Positions 9,322-19,184 of a stretch of 64,000 nucleotides of DNA are shown piece by piece. This stretch comes from Thermoflavifilum sp. (GTDB lineage: Bacteria; Bacteroidota; Bacteroidia; Chitinophagales; Chitinophagaceae): contig JAIMAQ010000001.1 of NCBI GenBank assembly GCA_023511875.1, forward strand, positions 124,001 through 188,000. The letters are read 5' to 3'. The first letter of the stretch is position 1, and each line of letters starts with the position of its first letter. The translations under genes were made by a program, and so were the position numbers. The notes below the pieces were generated by a model. It was given only the letters and a program-made list of their open reading frames with translations, was not told where the DNA came from and made no database searches.

Positions 9322-11184
9322 ATGAGCTTGCTGCAACATCAGCCCGGTTTACATTTGCTTGATGGCTTTATTTTAATAACATACCTTACGCTTACATTAC
9401 TCATAGGATGGGCGTATCGATATAAAGCTCGGCGTAGCAAAGAAAGCTATTTGCTAGCAGGGAAAAAACTACCATGGTATGTTTTAGGATTAAGCAATGC
9501 TTCAGATATGTTTGATGTATCGGGCACAATGTGGCTGGTAAGCATTTGTTTCGTATATGGCTTTAAAAGCATTTGGTTACCCTGGCTCTGGCCTGTGTTC
9601 AATCAAGTCTTCATGATGATGTATCTCTCGCAATGGTTGCGAAAATCAAATGTCACAACAGGTGCAGAATGGCTACAAACACGCTTTGGAAAAGAAGCTC
9701 CATTTACACATGCTTCACATATCACGGTGGTGGTCTTTGCATTGATTACTTGTTTGGGCTATATGGCTTATGGTTTCGTTGGTGTAGGCAAGTTCTTGGA
9801 AATCTTTCTTCCTTGGAACAAAATAGCTCCTCATCTGCCATTTGCTATTTCTGCCCATTTAGCTCCAGCATTATATGGATTACTCATTAGCCTTTTTGCT
9901 TTATTCTATACTTTGTTAGGAGGGTTACAGGGTATAGTAGTCAACGATATCATTAAATATAGTATGTTGTTCATCGCGTGCATGGGTATGGGATTTATGA
10001 TCTTTCGGGAAAGCGGCATACATGTCCTTCAGGTGCCCACCGAATGGTATCAAATCGGGTTTGGTTGGCATTTGCAACTCGATTGGAGCAAATATTGGCC
10101 AGCGGTAAATCAAAAAATCCAATCAGATGGATATGAATGGTTTGGCATATTTTTCATGTTGATGTTATGGAAAGGTATCATGGCAAGCATGGCTGGGCCG
10201 GCACCAAATTATGATATGCAAAAGATTCTCAGCACAAGAAATGCACGAGATGCAGCTAAGATGAGTGGTTCGGTGAGTATTATTTTGCTACCCATTCGAT
10301 ATACTTTAATCATGTCACTAACTTTGCTAGCCTTGTTGCATGCCCATGAATTGAACCTACATCTTTTTGGTAATCAAAAACAAGATTTTGAAGTCATTCT
10401 TCCTGCTGTAATTCAGCATTACTTACCTTCTGGCCTGTCGGGACTTCTCCTGGCAGCGCTTTTAGGCTCTTTTATGGGAACATTTAGCAGCACCATCAAC
10501 GCTGCTCAAGCATATTTAGTGAACGATATTTACTTAAAATATATTCATCCACATGCTTCACGACGGCAATTGATGCTGATGAGTTATTTAGCAGGAGCTT
10601 CCGTGCTCGCAGTGGGAATCTTGCTGAGCTTGCTCATCCAAGATATTAATAACATTTTGCAATGGATCGTATCCGCCCTATACGGAGGTTATGTTGCTGC
10701 AAACATACTCAAATGGTATTGGTGGCGCATGAATGCAAGTGGATTTTTCTGGGGAATGCTAGCTGGTATATCTACAGCACTTGTTTTTAGCATTTTCTTA
10801 CAAAATGCAGAATTTCTATACGCTTTCCCATTCTTATTTTTCATCTCATTGGCTGGATGTATTATTGGGTCATATAGTCAACCGCCTACCCCTGCATCCA
10901 CATTGATTTCATTTTACACACAAGTTAGGCCATGGGGGTTATGGAAGCCTGTTTACCAGCAAGCCCTTGCAAACGGCATGCATTTGCAGCCTAACCGAAA
11001 TTTTAAGCGCGATATGGGGAATGTTATTCTCGGTATCATTGCTCAGCAATGTTTAGCATTGTTGCCCATGTATTTACTGATTCACGATCTTCATCATTTT
11101 ATAATTGTAGCAGCGATTTTGTGCATGTTATGCTTAATTTTATGGAAAACGTGGTGGAAGCAATTACATCTTCATGACACGTAA
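9322..11184 (+). CDS. Sodium/solute symporter (SSS family), probable mannooligosaccharide carrier
   Basis: A 620-residue inner-membrane protein of the sodium:solute symporter family with about 14 predicted helices, longer than many family members because of a C-terminal extension with a last helical pair. Typical features are the N-terminal ESYLLAGKKLPWYVLGLSNASDMFDVSG segment and the GSFMGTFSSTINAAQAYLVNDIY segment in the core, which carries the conserved serines that bind sodium. Placed between a GH26 mannanase and a 2-epimerase, it most likely imports beta-1,4-mannobiose or longer products from the periplasm. The substrate is inferred from context. It overlaps the epimerase gene by 11 bases, which indicates translational coupling. 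Confidence 0.9.
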   Translation: MSLLQHQPGLHLLDGFILITYLTLTLLIGWAYRYKARRSKESYLLAGKKLPWYVLGLSNASDMFDVSGTMWLVSICFVYGFKSIWLPWLWPVFNQVFMMMYLSQWLRKSNVTTGAEWLQTRFGKEAPFTHASHITVVVFALITCLGYMAYGFVGVGKFLEIFLPWNKIAPHLPFAISAHLAPALYGLLISLFALFYTLLGGLQGIVVNDIIKYSMLFIACMGMGFMIFRESGIHVLQVPTEWYQIGFGWHLQLDWSKYWPAVNQKIQSDGYEWFGIFFMLMLWKGIMASMAGPAPNYDMQKILSTRNARDAAKMSGSVSIILLPIRYTLIMSLTLLALLHAHELNLHLFGNQKQDFEVILPAVIQHYLPSGLSGLLLAALLGSFMGTFSSTINAAQAYLVNDIYLKYIHPHASRRQLMLMSYLAGASVLAVGILLSLLIQDINNILQWIVSALYGGYVAANILKWYWWRMNASGFFWGMLAGISTALVFSIFLQNAEFLYAFPFLFFISLAGCIIGSYSQPPTPASTLISFYTQVRPWGLWKPVYQQALANGMHLQPNRNFKRDMGNVILGIIAQQCLALLPMYLLIHDLHHFIIVAAILCMLCLILWKTWWKQLHLHDT

Positions 11185-12343
11185 ACTCTACCTTACCGAT
11201 ATTGCAGAATGGGAATTTGCTTGCCTAGAAATTTTACAATGGTGGATGAGGTATGCAGTTGATCACACAGGAAAAGGATTTTACGGAGAAATTAGTCGAG
11301 AAAATCAACCAAATCCAAATGCACCTAAAGGATTGGTGATGCATGCACGCATTATGTGGAGCTTTGCCACTGCATACCTGTATTTCTCTGAGAATCAATT
11401 TTTACACATGGCATTGCTCGCTGAAAATATTTTAGAAAAATACTTTCATGACCATCGATATGGAGGATATTATTGGAAGCTTAATCACAATTATACCGTA
11501 TCCGATAACCGAAAAATGCTTTACGGACAAGCATTTGTACTGTATGCATATGCAGCACTTTATCGCGCTACCCAAGATGCTAACATGCTTCAACGAGCGC
11601 TTAGATTGTGGGAATGCATTGAACTACATGGTTCACCAAATACATTTTATACGGAAGGTTTCGATAGAAGTTGGAAAGAATCTGTAGATCCCAGGTTAGA
11701 TAAAGATGAACCATTATTTCAATATAGCTTGAATACTCATCTTCATTTAATGGAAGCTTATTCCGAATTATATGTCACTTACCCTTCGGCTTCAGTTTTA
11801 TCCCGGCTTCAACATGTTTTACATCTCATTTGTGATCAACTTTATCAAGATCGCCACCTTATATTTTGGCTCAATGAAAAGCTTAAACCTATAGGAAATT
11901 ATTACTCTCCTGGACATGAAATAGAAACTGCCTGGCTACTACTCGATACTTGGGAAAAGATAGGGAAAACCCATCATTTGCCTCCAATCATAGCTTATCG
12001 GCTGGGAGACGAGCTATTAAGAAATACGCATATCGATGAGGGAATCACAGAGCCCACATCAGCTCTGGAGAAGCAATGGTGGGTTCAAGCCGAAGCCATG
12101 ACTGGTTTTTTACATTTGTATCAACATTTTTTAGAAACCCGTTTCCTTCAAGCAGGAATGCGGATGTGGAAGTTTATACAAGAGAAATTTATAGACAATA
12201 CATATGGAGAATGGCACTGGGGGCTTGATAAACACAACCGTGTAATAACGCATCGATACAAGGCAGGTTTTTGGAAAGCACCTTATCATAATGTGAGAGC
12301 ACTTCTTCACAACATTGCATTATCTAAAGATGCTAAAAAATAA
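11174..12343 (+). CDS. AGE-family 2-epimerase (mannobiose/cellobiose 2-epimerase)
   Basis: A 389-residue (alpha/alpha)6-barrel protein of the N-acylglucosamine 2-epimerase family. Key residues match the disaccharide 2-epimerases: R59 (MHARIMW), H189 (NTHLHLMEAY), H248 (SPGHEIETAW), paired tryptophans W302-W303 and H372 (GFWKAPYHNVRALLH). Such enzymes convert the reducing-end mannose of beta-1,4-mannobiose to glucose, giving mannosyl-glucose for phosphorolysis in the cytoplasm. The absence of a signal peptide agrees. It is the last gene of the plus-strand half of the mannan locus and is followed directly by a perfect palindrome. Action on mannobiose rather than cellobiose is inferred from the linked mannanase. 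Confidence 0.9.
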   Translation: MTRKLYLTDIAEWEFACLEILQWWMRYAVDHTGKGFYGEISRENQPNPNAPKGLVMHARIMWSFATAYLYFSENQFLHMALLAENILEKYFHDHRYGGYYWKLNHNYTVSDNRKMLYGQAFVLYAYAALYRATQDANMLQRALRLWECIELHGSPNTFYTEGFDRSWKESVDPRLDKDEPLFQYSLNTHLHLMEAYSELYVTYPSASVLSRLQHVLHLICDQLYQDRHLIFWLNEKLKPIGNYYSPGHEIETAWLLLDTWEKIGKTHHLPPIIAYRLGDELLRNTHIDEGITEPTSALEKQWWVQAEAMTGFLHLYQHFLETRFLQAGMRMWKFIQEKFIDNTYGEWHWGLDKHNRVITHRYKAGFWKAPYHNVRALLHNIALSKDAKK

Positions 12344-12345
12344 AT

Positions 12346-12367
12346 ATGGCGGCTTTAAAGCCGCCAT
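12346..12367. terminator. 22-bp perfect palindrome between convergent operons
   Basis: ATGGCGGCTTT is followed at once by its exact complement AAAGCCGCCAT. It begins three bases after the epimerase stop codon and lies 49 bases from the end of the convergent TIG lipoprotein gene. It has no T-run on either strand. Its position and symmetry suggest a shared bidirectional transcription terminator or stabilising 3' hairpin. Confidence 0.65.
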
Positions 12368-12415
12368 GGCACCACATATTGATTCCTTTACCCATTTCAA
12401 CCGGATGCCAATATT

Positions 12416-13453
12416 TTATTTCACCAACAAAATATCATCTACATACAATGTGGCACTATTATTACCGTTTGGACCATGAATCTGAAAATCTAAACGTTCA
12501 ATAGGAAATCCAGATATGAAATCTGTTTTAAATTTATAATAAGTCCAGACTTTAGCGGGCACGGTAACCGTATTTGTGGTTCCCCCATTTTCAGAACGTA
12601 CATCTACTTGAACATCCTGATTCGGATCGCCTTTTATCCAAAAAGTATAATATGTATATTGTGAAGCATCTATCGTAGGATCACAATGCAGGCTAATAGC
12701 TTGCCAAGATCCCGGAGCAAATACAGCTTTTATGGAATGCGTACCCAACACTGCATAATCGGTCGATACACTCACAGTAGCCCACGACCAGTTATAAATA
12801 CCTGGTCCAAAATCTTCAGTAAAAAGTTGTTTCGCATTATCTACACTAATAAACTCCTGTTGGGTAGTGATGGTACCAGAAGAATTGGTGATATCCAATT
12901 TTGCCCTACTTACAGTGGTTGAAGGCATTTGAATCACCAACATTTTTCTATCTTGTGAGACAATAGTTGCCCGATCATTCGTTCCATGCAAAATCACACT
13001 AGATACGTCGTCCAAATTATTCCCTGTTAAAGTAATTTGTGTTCCAGTTGCAAATTCTGGTAGTGAAGCACTGCTAATGGTAGGAAGTGCGATTACTGTA
13101 AATGGAATTACCACAGAATCTCCTCTGGCATTGGTAAGAATAATATGCTGCTGGCCACCCAATGCAGTATCTGGAACCCGAAATATGAGTGCATGATCGG
13201 TGTTAAATGTTGGGTTAAAAGGAGCTGGCACTCTACCACGTTCAAACACAATAGAACGGATTCCTGATAGACCCGATCCTGTAATATACACCACATTATT
13301 TCCTGCAGCAGAGTCGGGAAAAACTTGTTGGACTACGGGTGTAGAAGCATGATCGTTTTTCTTACAAGAAGAAAATATCCATAACAACCCCTCAACAGTT
13401 AAGATCCAGATAAAGATATGTTTACTTAGACGAAAGATCGGATACATATGCAA
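12416..13453 (-). CDS. TIG/IPT-domain surface glycan-binding lipoprotein
   Basis: A 345-residue lipoprotein; the lipobox cysteine is C30 (IFSSC). Two TIG/IPT immunoglobulin-like domains follow (about residues 40-115 and 118-205, with PDSAAGNNVVYITGSGLSG and EFATGTQITLTGNNLDD). A C-terminal beta-sandwich of about 130 residues ends ATLYVDDILL, as carbohydrate-binding jelly-roll modules do. It is the third gene of the susC-susD set and takes the place of SusE/SusF-type surface glycan-binding proteins. It probably captures mannan at the cell surface. The gap to susD is 25 bases. Confidence 0.82.
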   Translation of the reverse strand: MHMYPIFRLSKHIFIWILTVEGLLWIFSSCKKNDHASTPVVQQVFPDSAAGNNVVYITGSGLSGIRSIVFERGRVPAPFNPTFNTDHALIFRVPDTALGGQQHIILTNARGDSVVIPFTVIALPTISSASLPEFATGTQITLTGNNLDDVSSVILHGTNDRATIVSQDRKMLVIQMPSTTVSRAKLDITNSSGTITTQQEFISVDNAKQLFTEDFGPGIYNWSWATVSVSTDYAVLGTHSIKAVFAPGSWQAISLHCDPTIDASQYTYYTFWIKGDPNQDVQVDVRSENGGTTNTVTVPAKVWTYYKFKTDFISGFPIERLDFQIHGPNGNNSATLYVDDILLVK

Positions 13454-13478
13454 CGAGTTTTATCTTTAACAGAAAAGT

Positions 13479-15098
13479 TTAAAACGGATAATGTACAGGT
13501 GGATTAGCGAGCTCAGGATCTGCCAATACTTCATCTGACGGAATAGGCATAAACATTTGATCTGGAGAATTCAAATTACCACCTAAATGATTAATACTAC
13601 CATCAGTATTTAGCGTTCCTCTTTCTTGAGCATTAATAATTTGCTGTGCCTTTTGAAATCCTTGACGTTGGATATCAAACCAATAGTCGCCTTCGAAGGC
13701 AAACTCCACTCTTCTCTCTTGCAAGATCAAGTCTTTAGTTAGGGTATTCACTGGAGGCAATCCTGCCCTTTCATGTACCGCATTAAACGCTGCAAGTGCG
13801 GAAGGATCAGATGTTGATGTCTGTGTTCCTAAAATAGCTTCTGCATAGATCAGTAAAACATCTGCATATCGCAAAATGTATATAGGCATATCATTACCTC
13901 CCTGACTATCAAAATTAAATCCAGTGCTTTTAGGCCCAATAACATATTTTAATGCATTGGAACGAGTACCTGTAGTAATATGATATGCATCATCTGGTTG
14001 CCCACCTGGCATAGTATCATAGGTAAAACCGTTGGGAAAATTCACATTTTTCCAGTCGGCACGATAAAAACCTTGCTGCATGATAGACCATGTTTTACGT
14101 AAATCACCCGATTGATAAGCATTCAATAAATCGAGCGTTGGAATAACGGAAGAGTAGCCGGTATTAAAATCTGGTTTCAACAAGGGCGCTGGTCCAGCAT
14201 ATGCCTGAATTGCATTTGCATAAGAATATCCACCCGAGGCTACCCATTGCAAAGCAAATAATGTTTCCTTACTAGCCTTAGCGATATCGGGGTTTGTAAA
14301 CATACCAAGATAGTTGGGGTTTAAAGCAATATTGCCTGTAGATTGTGCATAATCTATCACTTGTTTAGCTTTAACAGCAGCACTATCATAATATTGGGGT
14401 TGATTAAAGAAGCTTGCTAAGTATAGAAAAAGCTTAGCTTCCATGCCTATAGCTGAATATTTAGTCACTCTGCCGGGTTGATAGGGAGTTTCTGGTAAAG
14501 CGGCCTCAGCTGCTTCTAAATCTCGCAAAGCAAATTTTAATACATCTTCTTGATAATAACGAGGCACATTAAAATTTCCCGAATCGGCAAGGGCTACTGG
14601 ATCGGTGATGATAGGTGCTGCGCCATAAACACGTCCGATATAAAAATAGGCTACACCACGGATAAAACGAGCTTCGGCAATCCCAAGATCCAAGTAAGTT
14701 GAATTATTGACTTGTGCTTTTTTTTGTTGAAATGTATTAATCAACACATTGGCATTTCCTACCACCTTATAAAATGCATTCCAGGCATTTAGATCTTGCC
14801 CATCAGTTGCTTGCACAGTCATGTATACATAAGTATTATTGCCATAATTTGGGTCACCAGCCGAAGTCAACATATTTCCACTATACACTTCACCAATACA
14901 ATGAAAGGCTTTGTCGATAAAATCATACCATACTTGATTATATAATAGACTGGTTGCACCATATACTTGATCTGGAGTATTATAGTACGTATCTAGTGTA
15001 GGATTGTTGAGTGAAGGACGATTCAAAAAATTTTTGTTACAAGAATATAGAAAGAACATTCCAAGAACTATTACTGGAAATATACATAAGCGTTTCAT
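13479..15098 (-). CDS. SusD/RagB family nutrient-binding outer-membrane lipoprotein
   Basis: A 539-residue SusD homologue that forms the lid over the SusC transporter and captures oligosaccharides at the surface. The lipobox cysteine is C20 (FFLYSC), followed by NKNFLNRPS. SusD hallmarks are the N-terminal PTLDTYYNTPDQVYGA segment, tetratricopeptide-like helices in the first half (EARFIRGVAYFYIGRVYG) and the C-terminal PIYILRYADVLLIYAEA and RRVEFAFEGDYWFDIQRQG motifs. The frame extends upstream to 15176, but the ATG at 15098 places the signal peptide properly. It starts 22 bases after susC. Confidence 0.96.
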   Translation of the reverse strand: MKRLCIFPVIVLGMFFLYSCNKNFLNRPSLNNPTLDTYYNTPDQVYGATSLLYNQVWYDFIDKAFHCIGEVYSGNMLTSAGDPNYGNNTYVYMTVQATDGQDLNAWNAFYKVVGNANVLINTFQQKKAQVNNSTYLDLGIAEARFIRGVAYFYIGRVYGAAPIITDPVALADSGNFNVPRYYQEDVLKFALRDLEAAEAALPETPYQPGRVTKYSAIGMEAKLFLYLASFFNQPQYYDSAAVKAKQVIDYAQSTGNIALNPNYLGMFTNPDIAKASKETLFALQWVASGGYSYANAIQAYAGPAPLLKPDFNTGYSSVIPTLDLLNAYQSGDLRKTWSIMQQGFYRADWKNVNFPNGFTYDTMPGGQPDDAYHITTGTRSNALKYVIGPKSTGFNFDSQGGNDMPIYILRYADVLLIYAEAILGTQTSTSDPSALAAFNAVHERAGLPPVNTLTKDLILQERRVEFAFEGDYWFDIQRQGFQKAQQIINAQERGTLNTDGSINHLGGNLNSPDQMFMPIPSDEVLADPELANPPVHYPF

Positions 15099-15120
15099 GG
15101 TAAACATTTTTGGTGAGTAA

Positions 15121-18100
15121 TTAAAATTGTATGTTAGCACCAATTGTAAAAGATCTAGGTACAGGATAATGACCATAATCTACATTCATTAATAGCACGT
15201 TATTATTAAATGCACCTAATTCAGGATCATAACCCGAATAGCGAGTAAAAGTATACAAGTTATGTGCTGAAAGATATATGCGTGCTTGAGTCATTTTTAC
15301 ATGACTAATCCATTTATTAGGGAAAGTATATCCAATAGTGAGATCTTGAATTCTTAGATAAGAACCACTTTCTATGAAACGATCCGATATTTTCAGGTTA
15401 TTGTTATTCCATTGGTTATATCGAGGAAGTTTACCATTTGGATTGGATTGGGTATATCGATCCATGACGGTGTTAAGTTGATTTTGATAGACACTAAATA
15501 AAGATTCTGTAAGCATGCGGGAATAATTATAAATCTGATCACCATATACTCCATTTAAGAAAATCGTCAGATCAAAGCCTTTATATTGAAGGGTGTTATT
15601 GATACTATAAGTAAACTTCGGATTAGGATTACCAATAAATGTTTGATCTGCATTGGTAATTTTACCATCTCCATTCAAATCCCTATAACGTACATCGCCC
15701 AACCATGTGCCAGTGGGTTGAATAGGCAACATGGGGTTGGGGCCTTTATTTAAATCGTCCATTGTCCGATAAAGTCCATCGGTAACGAATCCGTAGAAGC
15801 TGCCCACAGGATGCCCTGCGGTAGTCACGGTAAGTGTCTGCGGCGCAAAATCCATGCTTTTGCCATAAAGAGCAGCCTGTGTAGTAGTCAAGCTATTGAG
15901 GATATTGTTATAATGACTCAATATCACGGTGGTATTCCATGTGAGGTTTCTTGTACTGATGTTGTGAGAGGTTACCGAAATATCTATGCCCGTATTAGTC
16001 ATCTTACCTGCATTCACTACAGGCGGTTCAATATCTTGATAACTATTGGATGGTGGGTTTGGATCTAATCCTGCAAAGCCTGGCAAGACTACCGAGAGTA
16101 TGGTTTTAGACGTAGTTTTCTTATACACATCCACCGTAAATTCAATTCTATTTTGCAATAATCCTCCATCTACACCTCCGTTGTAAGTAATCACAGATTC
16201 CCATGCCAACGCAGGATTACCTGCATTAGCTGGAACACCGGGTGCGGTGTTTTGACCAAATAACCCAATAGCATTGGTGGCTAAACGAATATTGGTGCTA
16301 TAAGCATTTTGTACTGGAGAATTTTGATTCCCAACGGCTCCATATCCACCGCGTAATTTCAGGTAACTAAGAATTTTCCAATTCTTTGCAAAAGATTCAT
16401 TGGTTACCGTCCAAGCGGCAGAGATGGCTGGAAAGTTTCCCCAACGCTTTTCTGGGCCAAACGAAGAAGAACCATCACGACGTAAAGACAAGTTAAGTGT
16501 ATACCGATTGTCGTATGTATAGCTGGCACGTGCAAAATAAGATTCCATTGCCCATTGATACTTACCTCCGCCAGTTTGTGAGGGATCAACCGTACCCGCA
16601 GCTAATGATTCAATATTCAGAGTTAAATCTGTAACTGTTTCCCAAGTTCCATCGTAATGCGATTCTTGTGCTTCATGGCCAGCTACTAGATTGAGCTGAT
16701 GTTTACCAAAAGCATGATTGTAAGTCAAATAACTTTGTAGCCCCCAATACAGACTTACTCCTCTATCTTCACGCAATCGACTAGGACCAATAATTAGATT
16801 ACCATATGGATTAAAAATATTGGGTTGAAAGGCTGTGTTTTGCGTCAATTGATAATCATAATTCAATTGATTTCTAAAATCTAAATCAGGGGTGATTTGA
16901 ATATCGACATAAATATTTCCAAAAGCCTTTTGTTGACGAGCCCTAACATTACGCAATAAAGCTAATGCAACAGGATTAATCTGATCTCCAAATGGTACTC
17001 CTTGAATATTGGTAGTGGTAAGATAATTTCCATCTAAATCTTTTACTGGTGTAGCGGGGCTATTGTACAACATCACACTAATCACAGATTGCTGTCCATC
17101 GGTTAACGTTACTTTTTGCTCTGTTCGAGAAAGATTGGTGCTAAAACCCGCTTTTAACCAGCTTTTTACTTGCTGATCTATACTGATGCGCCCTGCATAA
17201 CGCCTAAACCAAGAGCCAATAACCGTTCCGGTTTGATTGAAATAATTACCTGAGAAAAAATAAGTAGTTTTATCATGACTGCCTGAGAAAGAAAGTTGAT
17301 GATTTTGAACATGCCCGGTTTGGAAAATAGCATCTTGCCAATCGGTGCCTTTGCCCAGTAATTCTGGATATTTAAATTCTCCTATAGAATCGAGTGTGCC
17401 TACCTGATTGGGGGCTACTTGATGCATATAATTAAAATCGGCAATTACAGAATTATAATATCGAGCATATTCCTGCAAGTTCATCAAAGGCAATTTCTTC
17501 GCTACATCATTCCAACCGGTATACACATCATAACTCAATTTGCCTGCTTGCCCTTGTAGACCATGCTTAGTAGTGATCAATATCACCCCATTCGCACCCA
17601 ATGATCCATAAATAGCTTGAGCCGATGCATCTTTAAGAATATCAATAGAAGCAATATCATTGGGGTTTAAGGTGGCCAGTACGCTTTGTGCACTTTGCCC
17701 CGGTACTCCTCCTAACTGATCTTGACTCGTGCTCGAAGTATTGGTGAGAATAGGCACTCCATCAATAACATAAAGCGGATTACTACCATTTACAGAAGTA
17801 ATGCCTCGTATACGCACGGATATACCACCTCCAGGCTGCCCTGTATTAGCAGATACCGTAACACCCGGAACTTTGCCTTGTAACATCTGATCTACACCAG
17901 CATCAGGAATACCTTGTATATCTGAAGCTTTTAACGAAGAAATAGAAGAACTTACATCGGCTCGCTTCTCAGTACCGTACCCAATTACCACTACATCCGA
18001 CATCATATGGGTAGAAGGCTGCAAAGTAATGTCAAAATGTTGCCGTCCGCCAATAGGAATCCGCTGAGATTGCATGCCAATATACGTGACTACCAATGTT

Positions 18101-18318
18101 TTGGCAGTATCTGGAACTAGAAGCATAAAACTGCCCTGAGCATTTGTAATAGTAGCCAAATTGCTAATTTCTGCTACGCGCACAGTAGCTCCAGGCAAAG
18201 GCTGACCCGACTCGTTGTATACTGTACCAGAAATAGAACGGGTTTGCGCCACCGATACAAGCGGTTGCACAAAAAGATACAGGACGATGACGATAATAAG
18301 GAGTATGCATCTATACAT
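15121..18318 (-). CDS. SusC/RagA family TonB-linked outer-membrane transporter
   Basis: A 1065-residue TonB-dependent transporter. In order it has a signal peptide (about 1-26, ends SVAQ), a carboxypeptidase-regulatory-like domain (ISGTVYNESGQPLPGATVRV onward), a TonB-box-like DVVVIGYGTEKR, a plug domain (VRIRGITSVNGSNPLYVIDGVPI, DILKDASAQAIYGSLGANGVILITT) and a 22-strand barrel ending FTIGANIQF. It imports oligosaccharides into the periplasm with the SusD partner. The ATG at 18318 was taken because the longer frame to 18375 precedes the signal peptide. Its linkage to GH26, 2-epimerase and AraC points to mannan or glucomannan oligosaccharides as substrate. Confidence 0.96.
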   Translation of the reverse strand: MYRCILLIIVIVLYLFVQPLVSVAQTRSISGTVYNESGQPLPGATVRVAEISNLATITNAQGSFMLLVPDTAKTLVVTYIGMQSQRIPIGGRQHFDITLQPSTHMMSDVVVIGYGTEKRADVSSSISSLKASDIQGIPDAGVDQMLQGKVPGVTVSANTGQPGGGISVRIRGITSVNGSNPLYVIDGVPILTNTSSTSQDQLGGVPGQSAQSVLATLNPNDIASIDILKDASAQAIYGSLGANGVILITTKHGLQGQAGKLSYDVYTGWNDVAKKLPLMNLQEYARYYNSVIADFNYMHQVAPNQVGTLDSIGEFKYPELLGKGTDWQDAIFQTGHVQNHQLSFSGSHDKTTYFFSGNYFNQTGTVIGSWFRRYAGRISIDQQVKSWLKAGFSTNLSRTEQKVTLTDGQQSVISVMLYNSPATPVKDLDGNYLTTTNIQGVPFGDQINPVALALLRNVRARQQKAFGNIYVDIQITPDLDFRNQLNYDYQLTQNTAFQPNIFNPYGNLIIGPSRLREDRGVSLYWGLQSYLTYNHAFGKHQLNLVAGHEAQESHYDGTWETVTDLTLNIESLAAGTVDPSQTGGGKYQWAMESYFARASYTYDNRYTLNLSLRRDGSSSFGPEKRWGNFPAISAAWTVTNESFAKNWKILSYLKLRGGYGAVGNQNSPVQNAYSTNIRLATNAIGLFGQNTAPGVPANAGNPALAWESVITYNGGVDGGLLQNRIEFTVDVYKKTTSKTILSVVLPGFAGLDPNPPSNSYQDIEPPVVNAGKMTNTGIDISVTSHNISTRNLTWNTTVILSHYNNILNSLTTTQAALYGKSMDFAPQTLTVTTAGHPVGSFYGFVTDGLYRTMDDLNKGPNPMLPIQPTGTWLGDVRYRDLNGDGKITNADQTFIGNPNPKFTYSINNTLQYKGFDLTIFLNGVYGDQIYNYSRMLTESLFSVYQNQLNTVMDRYTQSNPNGKLPRYNQWNNNNLKISDRFIESGSYLRIQDLTIGYTFPNKWISHVKMTQARIYLSAHNLYTFTRYSGYDPELGAFNNNVLLMNVDYGHYPVPRSFTIGANIQF

Positions 18319-18388
18319 GAGTAAAAAAATTTTCCCATTTCTACAATCTCGTGCTGAGATACACTCCCAACACACAGAGTTGGTACAA

Positions 18389-18396
18389 CAAAACTA
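18389..18396 (-). promoter_or_regulatory. Possible -7 box of the susC operon
   Basis: Reads TAGTTTTG on the minus strand, an exact TAnnTTTG, 71 bases upstream of the susC ATG. No -33 TTG was found at 19-21 bases. The region between susC and miaE is otherwise AT-rich and empty. Confidence 0.4.
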
Positions 18397-18558
18397 AATC
18401 TTTATTGGACTGTATTATGATACTTTTTTATCAATTTTTTATATTATTTTTTCCAAAATACTGATAAAATAAGCAAATTCATATGATTTATCTTTTACCA
18501 AGATTATATCCTTTTATGATCATTCTATTAGAAATCCAAAATTTATTTCCTTTGCAAT

Positions 18559-19140
18559 ATGCTGGGATTACAATTGCCAACAGATCCACGCTGGGCCAAT
18601 TTGGCGGCTATTTCGCTGGAAGAAATCCTCACCGATCATGCTTATTGTGAACAAAAAGCAGCTACACAGTGCATTTCCCTGATTCAACGATATCCTCATT
18701 ATCCTGCTCTTGTAGATGCCCTATCGCCCATAGTCACGGAAGAATGGGGACATTTTCGAATGGTTTTAGCCGAAATGCGTAAGCGAAATATCCCATTGGG
18801 ACGTCAACGTCCAGACCTTTATGTAAATGCGCTGATGCAACTCCAACAAAAAGGTGGAGATGAGGCTGGCCGATTGCTCGATCAATTGCTTACCTGTGCA
18901 TTAATCGAAGCGAGAAGTTGTGAACGGTTCCGACTGTTAAGCGAAGGGCTTACCGATTCTTATTGGCAAAATTTCTATCGTCGCTTTATGGAATCGGAAG
19001 CGGGGCATTATACCTTATTCATTCAACTCGCCAAACGATTCCTACCTGAAGATCGAGTGAATCAACGCTGGCAACAATGGTTGCGATGGGAAGCTCAAAT
19101 CATTTCGACGTTGCCTGTTAGAGGCGATCGTATGCATTAA
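18559..19140 (+). CDS. miaE: tRNA-(ms2io6A37) hydroxylase MiaE-like
   Basis: A 193-residue ferritin-like di-iron protein that hydroxylates the isopentenyl group of ms2i6A37 in tRNA. The di-iron ligands are visible as E31, E62-xx-H65 (EEWGHF), E117 (IEARSCERF) and E147-xx-H150 (ESEAGHY). N-terminal LPTDPRWANLA and the LRDRP-like RQRPDLYVN segment also fit MiaE. The gene faces away from susC and is followed 44 bases later by the metal-efflux locus. Its AraC-type neighbours give no functional hint. miaA and miaB, needed for its substrate, are not in the window. Confidence 0.88.
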   Translation: MLGLQLPTDPRWANLAAISLEEILTDHAYCEQKAATQCISLIQRYPHYPALVDALSPIVTEEWGHFRMVLAEMRKRNIPLGRQRPDLYVNALMQLQQKGGDEAGRLLDQLLTCALIEARSCERFRLLSEGLTDSYWQNFYRRFMESEAGHYTLFIQLAKRFLPEDRVNQRWQQWLRWEAQIISTLPVRGDRMH

Positions 19141-19147
19141 AAAATAA

Positions 19148-19179
19148 TTTGCGGGTCTGCTAGCAATTCTTTATTTTCG
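19148..19179 (+). promoter_or_regulatory. Predicted promoter of the metal-efflux locus
   Basis: TTTG at 19148-19151 and TATTTTCG at 19172-19179 are separated by 20 bases, the spacing expected for the Bacteroidota housekeeping sigma factor; the -7 box has one mismatch to TAnnTTTG. The predicted transcription start falls at or within a few bases of the ATG at 19185, so the first gene would have a very short or absent leader. Confidence 0.45.
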
Positions 19180-19184
19180 CATAT

